Shown piece after piece: positions 18,528-27,754 of a DNA stretch of 64,000 nt. Under the pieces are notes generated by a model. It made no database searches. It had not been told where the DNA came from and saw only the letters and a program-made list of their open reading frames with translations. The translations under genes were made by a program, and so were the position numbers. The DNA is from Tropicibacter sp. Alg240-R139 (GTDB taxonomy: Bacteria; Pseudomonadota; Alphaproteobacteria; Rhodobacterales; Rhodobacteraceae): positions 124,001 through 188,000 of the forward strand of contig NZ_UNRA01000001.1 in assembly GCF_900537075.1 (NCBI RefSeq), in the 5' to 3' direction. Every line of letters begins with the position of its first letter. Position 1 is the first letter of the stretch.

Positions 18528-18557
18528 ACCGGTTGCCAGGCGACATGAATGCAAAAT

Positions 18558-18571
18558 TTGATTCAGATCAG
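18558..18571 (+). promoter_or_regulatory. FNR/FnrL-type binding site, proximal, with candidate -10
   Basis: TTGATTCAGATCAG matches the FNR consensus at nine of ten fixed bases. Its centre is 44 bases from the first box, about four helical turns. A CATAAC at 18594-18599 would be a -10, placing transcription start near 18606 and this box near -41.5, the classical position for activation by FNR. The start point is inferred. Confidence 0.55.
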
Positions 18572-18644
18572 AGAGCCCAATCGACACTCGATTCATAACC
18601 GGGATGTCTTGCAAAGACTCACAATAGAAAGAGTAGGCATCCTG

Positions 18645-19250
18645 ATGAAATCCCTGACAACTGCCGCCGTCTGTGCTGCCGCGCTTGCCACCGTTTCCGC
18701 CCCCGTTCTGGCCCAATCTCAAGGCGACTGGACCGTCGGTATCGGTGTCGCCAACGTCACTCCCGAATCTTCGAACGGCACGCTGGCCGGTGCCGCGGCC
18801 TCGATCGGTGATGACACCCGCCCGACCCTGACATTCGAATACTTCGTGCGCGACAACATTGGCATCGAGCTGTTGCTGGCCACCCCGTTCGAACATGACG
18901 TCTCGCTGGCGGGCGCGGGCAAAGTGGGCTCGGTCAAGCACCTGCCGCCGACCCTCTCGGTCAACTACCACTTCCCCACCAAGTCGGCGATCAAGCCCTT
19001 TGTCGGCGTCGGCTTGAACTACACCACCTTCTTCGAGGAAAGCTCGCCCCTTGGCAACCTCAGCCTCGACGACAGCTTTGGCGTCGCGCTGAACGCCGGT
19101 GCCGATTACCAGATCTCTAACAATGGCGCGTTGCGATTGAATGTGCGCTGGATGCAGATCCGCTCTGACGCCAGCCTGAACGGCGCGGGCATCGGCGAAG
19201 CGAAAATCGACCCTGTCGTTATTGGCTTGGCTTACGTGCACCGGTTCTGA
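18645..19250 (+). CDS. ompW: OmpW family outer-membrane protein
   Basis: A 201-residue precursor with a signal peptide ending PVLA-QSQGDW. The mature part begins WTVGIGVANVTPESS and has the pattern of an 8-stranded OmpW barrel: TLTFEYFVRDNIGIELLLATPFEHDV, LPPTLSVNYHFP and the C-terminal aromatic Phe of YVHRF. OmpW proteins are small barrels linked to oxygen, osmotic and oxidative stress, and in E. coli ompW is FNR controlled. I choose the ATG at 18645; the ORF opens earlier at 18549 but without a signal sequence. A strong terminator follows. It stands alone on the plus strand between leucine-degradation genes. Confidence 0.9.
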   Translation: MKSLTTAAVCAAALATVSAPVLAQSQGDWTVGIGVANVTPESSNGTLAGAAASIGDDTRPTLTFEYFVRDNIGIELLLATPFEHDVSLAGAGKVGSVKHLPPTLSVNYHFPTKSAIKPFVGVGLNYTTFFEESSPLGNLSLDDSFGVALNAGADYQISNNGALRLNVRWMQIRSDASLNGAGIGEAKIDPVVIGLAYVHRF

Positions 19251-19295
19251 TCCTTCACTCCCATGCGTGACGCGTTTGATTGCGGCGCGCAACAG

Positions 19296-19331
19296 CCCCC
19301 GTGCGGCCCGAACCGCATGGGGGTTTTTTTT
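19296..19331 (+). terminator. Intrinsic terminator of ompW
   Basis: An 11-bp stem (CCCCCGTGCGG / CCGCATGGGGG with one G-T pair) with a six-base loop, followed by eight T. It lies 46 bases after the ompW stop and ends just before the convergent isovaleryl-CoA dehydrogenase stop. Confidence 0.92.
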
Positions 19332-19334
19332 GTT

Positions 19335-20498
19335 TCAAAGCATCGAGCTCATCAGCTCGCGACCGACCAACATGCGCCGAATCTCGGACGTGCCCGCACC
19401 GATTTCCATCAGCTTTGCATCGCGGAAAATGCGCCCGACGGGGTTGTCAGACAAATAACCCGCCCCGCCAAAAGCCTGCACCGCCTGATGCGCCTGCACC
19501 ATCGCCTGCTCAGATGCATACAGACAGCACGCCGCTGCATCCTGGCGGGTTACGTCACCCCGATCACAGGCCTTGGCGACCTCATACACGTACGCTCGCG
19601 ATGAATTCATCGCGGTGTACATGTCCGCAATCTTGCCCTGCATCAGCTGAAAGTTCCCGATGGGCTGCCCAAACTGCTTGCGTTCGGCCATATACGGCAT
19701 GACCTCATCCATACAGCCCGCCATAATGCCCAGGCCGATGCCTGCCAGCACCACGCGCTCGTAATCCAAACCGGACATCAGGACCGCAACACCCTTGCCC
19801 TCTTCGCCCAGAACGTTTTCGAACGGCACTTCGACGTCTTCAAAGATCAGCTCGGCGGTGTTTGACCCGCGCATGCCCAGCTTGTCGAAATGCGGCGAGG
19901 TCGAAAAGCCCTTGAATTCTTTCTCAATCAGGAATGCAGTGATCCCCTTAGACCCACCCTCAGGATCGGTCTTGGCGTAGACAACCAGCGTGTCGGCGTC
20001 CGGACCGTTTGTGATCCAATACTTGTTACCATTCAAGCGGTAGTAACCATTGCGCTTTTCCGCGCGCAGCTTCATCGACACCACGTCGGATCCGGCGCTC
20101 GGCTCGGACATCGCCAATGCGCCGACGTGTTCGCCCGACACCAGACGCGTCAGGTATTTTTCCTTCTGCTCCTGCGTGCCGTTCAGCTTAATCTGGTTCA
20201 CGCATAGGTTCGAATGCGCGCCATACGACAACGAAACCGAAGCGCTGGCGCGCGCGATCTCTTCGACCACGATGGTATGCGCCAGATAGGACATGCCCGC
20301 GCCACCGAACTCTTCGGGAACAGTCACACCCAGCAGACCCAGGTCGCCCATTTCCTTCCACAGCTCAGCCGGAAATTCATTTGTCCGGTCGATTTCGGCG
20401 GCCATCGGCTTGACCCGCTCTTGCGCCCAACGGTGAACCATGTCGCGCAGTGCATCCACGTCTTCACCATGATCGAATTTCATTGTTGCGGTAAACAT
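19335..20498 (-). CDS. ivd: Isovaleryl-CoA dehydrogenase
   Basis: A 387-residue acyl-CoA dehydrogenase. The FAD- and substrate-binding signatures [21 protein letters not shown] and [20 protein letters not shown] are complete. The helix segment [17 protein letters not shown] contains the Glu that acts as base in isovaleryl-CoA dehydrogenases, whereas medium- and short-chain enzymes have it elsewhere. It oxidises isovaleryl-CoA to 3-methylcrotonyl-CoA, the substrate of the carboxylase in the same cluster. The ATG at 20498 has a GGGAGAGG site and gives normal length. It is separated from the other liu genes by the oppositely read ompW. Confidence 0.93.
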   Translation of the reverse strand: MFTATMKFDHGEDVDALRDMVHRWAQERVKPMAAEIDRTNEFPAELWKEMGDLGLLGVTVPEEFGGAGMSYLAHTIVVEEIARASASVSLSYGAHSNLCVNQIKLNGTQEQKEKYLTRLVSGEHVGALAMSEPSAGSDVVSMKLRAEKRNGYYRLNGNKYWITNGPDADTLVVYAKTDPEGGSKGITAFLIEKEFKGFSTSPHFDKLGMRGSNTAELIFEDVEVPFENVLGEEGKGVAVLMSGLDYERVVLAGIGLGIMAGCMDEVMPYMAERKQFGQPIGNFQLMQGKIADMYTAMNSSRAYVYEVAKACDRGDVTRQDAAACCLYASEQAMVQAHQAVQAFGGAGYLSDNPVGRIFRDAKLMEIGAGTSEIRRMLVGRELMSSML

Positions 20499-20532
20499 CG
20501 CCTCTCCCATCGAGTCTAAGAACAACCGTTTA

Positions 20533-20546
20533 TGAACAAGTGTTCA
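20533..20546. promoter_or_regulatory. Inverted repeat upstream of isovaleryl-CoA dehydrogenase
   Basis: TGAACA-AG-TGTTCA, two perfect six-base half sites with a two-base spacer, 35 bases before the ivd ATG. Size and position fit a TetR-type operator such as those known for branched-chain and fatty-acid catabolism. No such regulator gene adjoins it. Confidence 0.45.
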
Positions 20547-20620
20547 ATAAAGGGATAGCAGCGAATCCAATTTGCGTCAACGATTGCGTATCGCGCCGCG
20601 ACGTCGCGCCTGAACGGCAC

Positions 20621-20656
20621 AAAAGAAAACCGCCCCACCGGCTGCGGCGGGGCGGT
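20621..20656 (-). terminator. Intrinsic terminator of the aminotransferase gene
   Basis: Read on the minus strand, an 11-bp GC-rich stem (CCGCCCC...GGGGCGG, 20655-20630) with one mismatch is followed by TTTTCTTTT. It lies about 43 bases after the DegT-type gene stop. Confidence 0.85.
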
Positions 20657-20698
20657 AAACAAAACATCGAGCGTGCGCCGCAGGCGCACTCAATTTAA

Positions 20699-21895
20699 CT
20701 ACAGTTGCGACTGATGAACCGCGCTTACTTCGGCCCTGATGATCCGCGCAATCAAGGCGCAATCATCCAAGCTAAAGGTGAGCGGTACTCGCATGTCCAC
20801 AATACCGGTCAAAACCCGATCGCTCGCTGGCATCCGCTCGCTTTGGGCATAGCGCCAGCTGTCATAGCGCGAGGTGAAGCCCGCAGGCTCATCTGCACCA
20901 AACCACTTGAGCTCGACCCCGCGCGCGCTGCAGCGTGCAATCGCCTCTTGCACGGCCTCAGGGGTCCAGTCCAGCAACAAGAACTGTATAGACGACCCAA
21001 CATAGCTTTCCTCGGCAGGTCGCTCGATCACTGTCAGCCCGGGAACATCCCGCAGACCCGCTTCCAGTGTCTGATACCGCTCATTCCACCGCGCGACTTG
21101 GGCGTTCAAATCCTTCAACTGCGGCCGCAGGATCGCCGAACGCAGATTGTCCATACGCCCTGACACGTTGGGTGTGTGATATTTGATCCGCTCGAACACC
21201 TCTGGTCCCGGCGCTGCCAGATGCCGCTCGTACAGCATGTAAGACCCCGACAGCATCACCGCCTTGGCCGCTAATTCCTCGTTATCGGTGATCAACAGAC
21301 CACCCTCGCCCGAATTCACGTGCTTGTAGGTCTGGCAGGAATAGCAGCCAATGGCCCCCTGCCGCCCCGATGGCACACCCCGCCACGCCGCGCCCATGGT
21401 GTGGGCGCAATCCTCGATCACTGTGATCCCTTCAGCGTCACAAATCTCCATCAACCGGTCCATATCGCACAAGTGACCGCGCATATGGCTGAGCAACAGC
21501 ACCTTGGCCTGATCCGCCTTTGATGCCAAATCGTCCAGATCAATGGTCAGCTCTTCGGTCACGCCCACAAACACAGGTCGCGCATTGACCGAAGCGATCG
21601 CGCCCGGCACCGGGGCCAGAGTGAAAGCGTTGGTCAACACCGCATCGCCAGGCTGAACCCCCACTGCGCGCATGGCCGTTGCCATCGCATAACCACCCGA
21701 GGCCACAGCCAAGCAATACCTAGCGCCCGTTTGTGTGGCAAACTCCTGTTCCAGCAGAGCGGTTTCGCCCAACTCTCCGTCCGACACGTTGTAGCGATGC
21801 AATCGCCCGTGTCGCAGAACGGCCAATGCCGCCTCGATGGCCTCATCCGGGATGGGTTCCTGCTGCGTAAAGCTGCCTGTAAATCTATCTGTCAT
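20699..21895 (-). CDS. DegT/DnrJ/EryC1/StrS family PLP-dependent aminotransferase
   Basis: A 398-residue protein of the sugar-aminotransferase family. ITVIEDCAHTMGAAWRG provides the Asp that contacts the PLP ring, and CYSCQTYKHVNSGEGGLLIT carries the internal-aldimine Lys in the usual context (K-x3-GEGG). These enzymes usually aminate keto-sugars for cell-surface glycans or small metabolites. No nucleotide-sugar genes adjoin it; the nearest partner is the HAD phosphatase upstream on the same strand, 46 bases away. The substrate is therefore unknown. The ATG at 21895 (MTDRFTGSFTQQ) is preferred over the ORF start at 21934. Confidence 0.85.
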   Translation of the reverse strand: MTDRFTGSFTQQEPIPDEAIEAALAVLRHGRLHRYNVSDGELGETALLEQEFATQTGARYCLAVASGGYAMATAMRAVGVQPGDAVLTNAFTLAPVPGAIASVNARPVFVGVTEELTIDLDDLASKADQAKVLLLSHMRGHLCDMDRLMEICDAEGITVIEDCAHTMGAAWRGVPSGRQGAIGCYSCQTYKHVNSGEGGLLITDNEELAAKAVMLSGSYMLYERHLAAPGPEVFERIKYHTPNVSGRMDNLRSAILRPQLKDLNAQVARWNERYQTLEAGLRDVPGLTVIERPAEESYVGSSIQFLLLDWTPEAVQEAIARCSARGVELKWFGADEPAGFTSRYDSWRYAQSERMPASDRVLTGIVDMRVPLTFSLDDCALIARIIRAEVSAVHQSQL

Positions 21896-21941
21896 ATGGC
21901 GGTTTTCCGTTTGCAACACAGCATGGTCAAGCACCCAACAC

Positions 21942-22640
21942 TCAATTCACGTTTCCCAAAGCCGCGTTTTTGGTCTTTGCACTCAGGACCTGCCCAACCA
22001 GGTCAGGCAGATCGGCATAGTCTTCCAACAGTGCCTCAGGCTCCAACGCTGCCATATCCGCGCCCGACGGGCCAAATGTCACAAGGATTGACGGTACACC
22101 TGCCGCGCGCGACGTGTTGCGATCCGTATCTGAATCCCCGATCAAAACGCAGTGAGCCGGATGCCCCCCCGCCTGCCGCGCGGCTTCACGCAGGGGCTCT
22201 GGGTCGGGCTTGCGCACTGTCAACGTGTCCGCCCCGATCAGCGATGCAAAGGCATCACGTACCCCCATCCGCTGCATCAACAGCTCGGCCAGCCCCTCGG
22301 GCTTGTTGGTGCAAATACCGACGCCATACCCCAAGGCTTTAAGCTGCTCGACAGCCTCCATTGCACCGGGATAGAGAAACGTATGCGTGTCGATGGCTTC
22401 TGCGTAGGCCTTGAGAAGAACAGGATAGTACCGGTCGACCGTGGCGGCCTCGAATGCACCGACCCGCTCAAGCCCTCGGGTCAGCATCATCCGACCGCCA
22501 CGCAGGGCAATTCCGGCATCCTGCCCCGGGACCAGAATATCACCGTGTCCCATGTCGCGAAAACAGTGGTTCGCCGCCGCAAGCAGATCACCCGACGTAT
22601 CTGCCAGAGTTCCATCCAGATCAAAGATCACTGTCTGCAT
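21942..22640 (-). CDS. gph: HAD-superfamily phosphatase, phosphoglycolate phosphatase-like
   Basis: A 232-residue HAD hydrolase. Motif I is VIFDLDGTLADTSGDL (nucleophile Asp 7), motif II ICTNKP, motif III the Lys in TVRKPDPEPL, and motif IV VLIGDSDTDRNTSRAAGVP. The helical cap after motif I is of the Gph type. Phosphoglycolate phosphatase is the best guess; pyrophosphatase PpaX or another sugar phosphatase is possible. It lies upstream of the aminotransferase and may share its transcript. Confidence 0.85.
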   Translation of the reverse strand: MQTVIFDLDGTLADTSGDLLAAANHCFRDMGHGDILVPGQDAGIALRGGRMMLTRGLERVGAFEAATVDRYYPVLLKAYAEAIDTHTFLYPGAMEAVEQLKALGYGVGICTNKPEGLAELLMQRMGVRDAFASLIGADTLTVRKPDPEPLREAARQAGGHPAHCVLIGDSDTDRNTSRAAGVPSILVTFGPSGADMAALEPEALLEDYADLPDLVGQVLSAKTKNAALGNVN

Positions 22641-22854
22641 CTTGCCCTCATGTTCTTCCCATCATTCGCCGCCACTCACGGCAAAACGCGTCCTTCTTCC
22701 GCGATTAATCTGGGGCAGCGTGAAATTAAAGTAAAATCGCGCCAAAATGATCGACTCGCCCCCTGAAACACTTGCACTAGCATCACCAGACCGGGCAAAA
22801 ATGAGCCCAGATCCCTGACTTATCAAAACGAGACACCAACCGGATGGAGCCCCT

Positions 22855-23397
22855 ATGGCCAAGCAATTTGACCGTATCGAAGACCAGCACCGCACCTTTA
22901 TTGAAGAACAGCATATGTTTTTTACTGGATCTGCTGGGCCCGAAGGAAGGGTGAACATTTCCCCAAAAGGGATGGATTCGTTGCAAGTAATGGGACCGAA
23001 CCGAATCCTGTGGATGAACCTAACCGGCAGCGGAAATGAAACAGCCGGGCATTTGCAGGAAAATGCCCGCATGACGTTGATGTGGTGCTCTTTCACCACA
23101 CGCCCCCTGATCCTGCGTACTTTTGGCATGGCCCGAACCGTCCACGTGAATGACCCGGATTGGAGTGAGCTCGCGCAATACTTTCCCGCTCACCGCAGTG
23201 CGCGCCAGATCTTTGATTTGGACATCGACCTGGTTCAGGCGTCTTGCGGATATGCTGTGCCTTTCATGGAGTTCCAATCGGACCGTGACACGATGCAAAA
23301 ATGGGTAGACGACAAGACCGATAAACAGATCCGCGACTACTGGTTGACCAAAAACACAAAGACCATCGATGGAAAACCCACTGGCGTTCCAGTCTGA
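22855..23397 (+). CDS. Pyridoxamine 5'-phosphate oxidase-fold protein
   Basis: A 180-residue split-barrel flavin- or heme-binding protein. FIEEQHMFFTGSAGPEGRVNISPKG and GSGNETAGHLQENARMTLMWCSF are typical of the PPOX class annotated as general-stress or flavin-binding proteins. It is not the true PdxH. It is read divergently from the phosphatase and its stop touches the convergent methyltransferase gene. Likely a cytoplasmic flavin- or F420-like-cofactor protein; substrate unknown. Confidence 0.88.
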   Translation: MAKQFDRIEDQHRTFIEEQHMFFTGSAGPEGRVNISPKGMDSLQVMGPNRILWMNLTGSGNETAGHLQENARMTLMWCSFTTRPLILRTFGMARTVHVNDPDWSELAQYFPAHRSARQIFDLDIDLVQASCGYAVPFMEFQSDRDTMQKWVDDKTDKQIRDYWLTKNTKTIDGKPTGVPV

Positions 23398-24117
23398 CTA
23401 CGCGCGGATATAGAGAACATCCCCATGGCGTGGCACCTGTACATAACGGTGCGACGCCAAGCGGAATCCCATTGATCGCATATACGCGTCGATGTCTTCA
23501 AAAAGCGCGCCGCCCTCGTACATCGGCACACGAGAAACCTCACATTTGCATTGATGGAACTGTTTAAGGTCATCACCTAAGCCTTTGAGAACAGACAATT
23601 CATGACCCTGAACATCTACCGCAAGCATCGACCGCGCGGCCCCCCTAACGTCCACATCATGGCGGGCAAGAATGTCAGGCAGAGAATGGGTTGTAAGCTG
23701 TATGACCTCGCCGGTTTCATGGCTATGTGGGAACCGCTTGCGATAAACGTCTGTCGAATTATAGATCGAAGACGAAGCCCCATCACCATTGAAGCGATTA
23801 AACGTTAACGTCTCTCCACCCGTTGCAGATACAAGTGTGTTCTCCGTCACGTGGCGCGTGGTTTTGGAACGGCCCGCAAGCGCTTTGGTCAATTTCTGAT
23901 AGGTGTCTGGATCGGCCTCTATCCACAGGATTGTCTTGGCACCACAAAGCTCATAGAACGCGGCATCCTCGCCCCAATGCGCGCCCACATGTACGATCAG
24001 ATCAATAGGCGCGCGCCGCTCCATCAACAGCTCGTACTTTGATGCGCGCAGGTGTTTTCTCCATCCCTGCGGAACCAGCTTTTTGGCCACCCGTTCCAAA
24101 CGCTTGAGACTTTGCAT
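23398..24117 (-). CDS. FkbM family SAM-dependent methyltransferase
   Basis: A 239-residue protein. The SAM-binding segment LIVHVGAHWGEDAAFYELCG and the following ILWIEADPDTYQKL (motif II Glu) fit FkbM methyltransferases, and AVDVQGHELSVLKGLGD is the conserved post-motif of the family. These enzymes O-methylate sugars or polyketides. The ATG at 24117 is preceded by GGGGGAG, so the upstream ORF start at 24150 is not used. It is flanked by convergent PPOX and divergent AlkD-like genes, so it stands alone. Confidence 0.87.
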   Translation of the reverse strand: MQSLKRLERVAKKLVPQGWRKHLRASKYELLMERRAPIDLIVHVGAHWGEDAAFYELCGAKTILWIEADPDTYQKLTKALAGRSKTTRHVTENTLVSATGGETLTFNRFNGDGASSSIYNSTDVYRKRFPHSHETGEVIQLTTHSLPDILARHDVDVRGAARSMLAVDVQGHELSVLKGLGDDLKQFHQCKCEVSRVPMYEGGALFEDIDAYMRSMGFRLASHRYVQVPRHGDVLYIRA

Positions 24118-24221
24118 CTCATACTCCCCCAACTCAGCCACTCTCCTCACAGAAAAGTAACAGCCCCCTTGATCTGGGAAAAGCTGTCAATATGCTGCCG
24201 GACAAAAAAAGGGAGCTATCA

Positions 24222-24908
24222 ATGCTTGCGGCCTATCTGGAAGAGATCAAATCCCACGCAGACCCCAACCGCGCGCCTGGCATGGCGTCCTATCATAAGA
24301 TCGACCGTGAATACCTAGGCGTAGCAAACCCGATTTTGAATGATTTGACAAAGGTTTGGCGGCAAGACCTGACGATTGCAGAGCGCGTTCTACTGGCGTC
24401 CGAGCTGTGGCAGACTAACATCTATGAAGCGCGGCTTGCGGCATCAAAGCTACTGTCCCAGGCACGCATTCGTCCTGATGACGATGTTTGGGAATTGCTG
24501 CAAAGCTGGCTGCCAGACTTTGACAGCTGGGCTATTGCCGATCATGCCTGCATGGCAGCACAAAAACGGCTGACCGCAAACCCTGACCGCCTGGATCAAG
24601 TTGAGGAGTGGACCGCGTCAGACCACATGTGGACCCGTCGCGCCGCATTGGTCGCGACACTGCCCTGGACCAAGCAGAATCACCCAAAGCCCGACGATCT
24701 GATGCGCCGCGATCGCATTCTGGAATGGGCGGCAGTTTATGTGCCGGATCGGGACTGGTTCATTCAAAAAGCCATCGCTTGGTGGCTGCGCGAACTGTCA
24801 AAGCATGACGCTGACCGCACTCGTGCTTTTCTCGCGGAGCATGGTGATGACATGAAACCTTTTGCCCGCAAAGAAGCGGGACGGTTCCTGAAAGCTCAAC
24901 TGGAATAG
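24222..24908 (+). CDS. DNA alkylation repair (AlkD-like) HEAT-repeat protein
   Basis: A 228-residue all-helical protein. GMASYHKIDREYLGVANPIL near residue 20 and the repeated segments ending DFDSWAIADHACMAA, MWTRRAALVATLPW and WFIQKAIAWWLRELSKH match the AlkD family of alkylbase DNA glycosylases. The conserved Trp-Asp pair needed for catalysis is plausibly in the DSWAIAD region. The ATG at 24222 has a perfect AAGGGAG six bases upstream. Its 3' end overlaps the convergent lipoprotein gene by 13 bases. Confidence 0.85.
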   Translation: MLAAYLEEIKSHADPNRAPGMASYHKIDREYLGVANPILNDLTKVWRQDLTIAERVLLASELWQTNIYEARLAASKLLSQARIRPDDDVWELLQSWLPDFDSWAIADHACMAAQKRLTANPDRLDQVEEWTASDHMWTRRAALVATLPWTKQNHPKPDDLMRRDRILEWAAVYVPDRDWFIQKAIAWWLRELSKHDADRTRAFLAEHGDDMKPFARKEAGRFLKAQLE

Positions 24909-25357
24909 ACGTCCAGTTCGACAAGCTGTTCGAGCGGAGCAAGAAGTTTACGCATCGCCTCAAGCGAAAGATGGCTGCCCGCGCCTGCGTCACCAGGAAT
25001 CGGGATCAAGGTTACCGTGGCCGCTGCACCCGTTTTGCGCACAACAACACGGCCAGTACGTTCGACGCGGACCAACGGTGTTTCCATCCAGATCCCTCCA
25101 CGGGTCGGATCGCCCAATCCAGCCACTGTCTGTTTCGCACCTTCCCAGGTTTCCAGCGTCTGCGCCTCAGAGGTTTGGACGGCCTCAACCACCTCTGTTT
25201 CCGCAGCCTCAACCTCATCAACGACCCCGCCCTCTTCCACAACAGTTTCAACGGGTTTGGGGTCAGAGCTGAACCAACCCCCGACCTGATCTGTAGTGGA
25301 GCGAACCTGATCGCATCCGGCGACCACAATGACGGCAAAGAGCAACATGTATTTCAT
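24896..25357 (-). CDS. Lipoprotein, hypothetical
   Basis: A 153-residue protein with signal peptide and lipobox VVAGC (Cys near 15). It is followed by a Glu/Val-rich stretch (VVEEGGVVDEVEAAETEVVE) likely to be disordered, and a C-terminal part with GGIWMETPLVRVERTGRVVV. No family recognised. It is convergent with, and overlaps, the AlkD-like gene, and is divergent from moaA. Confidence 0.7.
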   Translation of the reverse strand: MKYMLLFAVIVVAGCDQVRSTTDQVGGWFSSDPKPVETVVEEGGVVDEVEAAETEVVEAVQTSEAQTLETWEGAKQTVAGLGDPTRGGIWMETPLVRVERTGRVVVRKTGAAATVTLIPIPGDAGAGSHLSLEAMRKLLAPLEQLVELDVYSS

Positions 25358-25448
25358 GCCCCGACCCTAGTCGCCCGTCACGCCACGCACCAGCCCATTT
25401 CGCATATTGCCCTTGCCCGGCTGGGGGTCACGCTTTACCTATGCTCTC

Positions 25449-26456
25449 ATGACCGCACCGCTAATCGATCCATTCGCCCGCGCCATCACCTACCTGCGAG
25501 TTTCCGTCACGGACCGCTGCGACTTTCGCTGTGTCTATTGCATGTCGGAAAACATGACCTTTCTGCCTAAGAAAGAGTTGCTGACGCTCGAAGAGTTGGA
25601 CCACATGTGCTCAACATTTGTCGGCTTGGGCGTTGAGAAACTCCGCATTACTGGCGGCGAACCGCTGGTGCGTCGCGACATCATGACATTTTTTCAGTCG
25701 ATGACCCGGCATCTGGAAAGTGGCACGCTTAAAGAGCTGACGCTGACCACAAATGGCTCGCAGCTGGAACGCTTCGCCGATCAGCTTTATGCCGCTGGCG
25801 TGCGCCGCGTGAACATCTCGCTTGATACATTGGATGAGAAAAAGTTTGCCGATGTCACCCGCTGGGGCCGCCTGCCCCAGGTGTTGCGCGGCATTGATGC
25901 GGCGCAAAAGGCGGGCTTGCGCGTCAAAATCAACGCTGTTGCGCTTAAGGGATTCAATGAACCCGAACTGCCGCAGATCACCCAATGGTGCGCCGAGAGG
26001 AACATGGATCTGACCTGGATCGAGGTTATGCCGATGGGCGATCTGGGCAACGAAGACCGGCTGGATCAGTATTGGTCACTCAAGGACGTGCGGTCAGAAT
26101 ATGCCCAGCATTACACAGTCACCGATTTGGCCGAACGCACCGGTGGTCCGGCGCGCTATGTGCGACTAGAAGAGACAGGTCAGAAAATCGGCTTTATCAC
26201 ACCGCTCAGCCACAACTTCTGTGAAAGCTGCAACCGTGTGCGCCTGACCTGCACCGGCGAGCTGTACATGTGCCTTGGTCAAGAAGACATGGCCGACCTG
26301 CGTGCGCCGTTGCGGGCCCATCCCGATGACCCTGCCGCGCTTGAGTCCGCGATCCGCGACGCGATCTCGCACAAGCCCAAGGGTCATGATTTCGACTATT
26401 CCCGCCAACGTGCCGACGGCCAGATGAGCCGCCACATGAGCCACACAGGCGGCTGA
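25449..26456 (+). CDS. moaA: GTP 3',8-cyclase MoaA
   Basis: A 335-residue radical-SAM enzyme that starts molybdenum cofactor synthesis by converting GTP to 3',8-cyclo-GTP. The SAM cluster [11 protein letters not shown] and the C-terminal second cluster [21 protein letters not shown] are both present, and the protein ends in the double Gly (HTGG) required for activity. The ATG at 25449 is chosen because the family starts just before the [18 protein letters not shown] region. Its stop shares a base with the next start (TGATG). Mo cofactor would feed the IorB-type oxidoreductase encoded at 53.3 kb. Confidence 0.96.
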   Translation: MTAPLIDPFARAITYLRVSVTDRCDFRCVYCMSENMTFLPKKELLTLEELDHMCSTFVGLGVEKLRITGGEPLVRRDIMTFFQSMTRHLESGTLKELTLTTNGSQLERFADQLYAAGVRRVNISLDTLDEKKFADVTRWGRLPQVLRGIDAAQKAGLRVKINAVALKGFNEPELPQITQWCAERNMDLTWIEVMPMGDLGNEDRLDQYWSLKDVRSEYAQHYTVTDLAERTGGPARYVRLEETGQKIGFITPLSHNFCESCNRVRLTCTGELYMCLGQEDMADLRAPLRAHPDDPAALESAIRDAISHKPKGHDFDYSRQRADGQMSRHMSHTGG

Positions 26457-27754
26457 TGTCTGCCTCTTCCGGGAAACCGACCCCGCTCTATCGCCTGTAT
26501 CGGGGTGTGACAGCGGCGATTGCCCCTATTGCCTGGGCCTCTGTCGCGCGCAAGCTGCGCAAGGCCGGTGTGCCAGCCGAACGCCAAAAGGAACGCCTGG
26601 GCGTGGCCAGCCTACCCCGCCCACCGGGACAGCTGGTGTGGTTTCACGCCGCAAGCGTCGGCGAAAGCCTGTCGGTTCTGACCCTGATCACCCGTATGGG
26701 TGAACGCCTCCCCGCGACCGAGTTCCTGATCACCTCTGGCACGCCCACCTCAGCCGAGTTGATTGCCAAACGCCTGCCGCCGCGCACACGACATCAATTT
26801 GCGCCGCTGGATGTGCACGGCCCTGTCGGGCGGTTCTACAATCACTGGCGACCCGAGGCCGGGATCTTTGTCGAAAGCGAGATCTGGCCGCAGATGTTGG
26901 TCAAAGGGCGTGAGCGTGGCACCCGATTGGCCTTGCTCAACGCACGCCTTTCCCAGAAATCCGTCCAAGGTTGGAAAAAGCGCCCAAAGACAGCGCGCTT
27001 TCTGCTGGACCAATTTCGCCTGATGCTGACGCAGAATGACAAGACCGCTCAAAACCTGCTGGACATGGGTGCCGATCGTACCCGCGTGAAACCAGGCACC
27101 AACCTCAAGGCCACGTCAGCCCCGCTGCCGGTGGACGAACTGGCCCTGGCGCGTATTCGGGGTGAGATCGGCGATCGTCGGGTCTGGATCGCCAGTTCGA
27201 CCCATGCGGGCGAAGAGGAAACGATGCTGGCCGCACACAAGGAGTTGCTCAAGACCGATCCGGACCTGCTGCTGCTGTTAATCCCCCGTCACCCGGATCG
27301 TGGCGATGTGGTCAAACGCCTGGTTGCGCAAGCTGGCTTGACTTGTGCGCAACGTTCCGCCGCACAAACACTGGCCCCGGACACGCAAGTCTATCTGGCG
27401 GATACTCTGGGCGAGACTGGGACGTGGTACGCTCTATGCCCGCTGGTGTTCATGGGCGGCTCGCTGCTGGAAATCGGCGGCCATAACCCGTTTGAGCCGG
27501 CCCAGGCCGGGGCCGCCGTCATCACTGGACCGGGATACTTCAATTTCCGCGAAACCTTTGAACCGTTGATCGCTCAAGGGGGTGCGGTGCAAATCACGGA
27601 TGCCGCCAGCCTGACCGCCGCCGTGTCGCGCTGGCTGACCGACGCCCAGGCGTTGGAGCAGGCCTGCACCGCCGCCCGGTCCTGTGTGCAGGATCAGGCC
27701 GCAGCCCTCGACACTGTCGTCGAAACGCTGATCACCGCGCTGGAGCTGGAATGA
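26456..27754 (+). CDS. waaA: 3-deoxy-D-manno-octulosonic acid (Kdo) transferase
   Basis: A 432-residue GT30 enzyme that adds Kdo to lipid A. LVWFHAASVGESLSVLTLI carries the GE catalytic pair of the family; FVESEIWPQMLVKGRERGTRLALLNARLS and GGSLLEIGGHNPFEPAQAGAAVITGP are the conserved acceptor- and CMP-Kdo-binding segments. The N-terminal hydrophobic stretch (around residues 15-30) should anchor it in the inner membrane. It is coupled to moaA by TGATG and to the next glycosyltransferase by ATGA. Confidence 0.95.
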   Translation: MSASSGKPTPLYRLYRGVTAAIAPIAWASVARKLRKAGVPAERQKERLGVASLPRPPGQLVWFHAASVGESLSVLTLITRMGERLPATEFLITSGTPTSAELIAKRLPPRTRHQFAPLDVHGPVGRFYNHWRPEAGIFVESEIWPQMLVKGRERGTRLALLNARLSQKSVQGWKKRPKTARFLLDQFRLMLTQNDKTAQNLLDMGADRTRVKPGTNLKATSAPLPVDELALARIRGEIGDRRVWIASSTHAGEEETMLAAHKELLKTDPDLLLLLIPRHPDRGDVVKRLVAQAGLTCAQRSAAQTLAPDTQVYLADTLGETGTWYALCPLVFMGGSLLEIGGHNPFEPAQAGAAVITGPGYFNFRETFEPLIAQGGAVQITDAASLTAAVSRWLTDAQALEQACTAARSCVQDQAAALDTVVETLITALELE

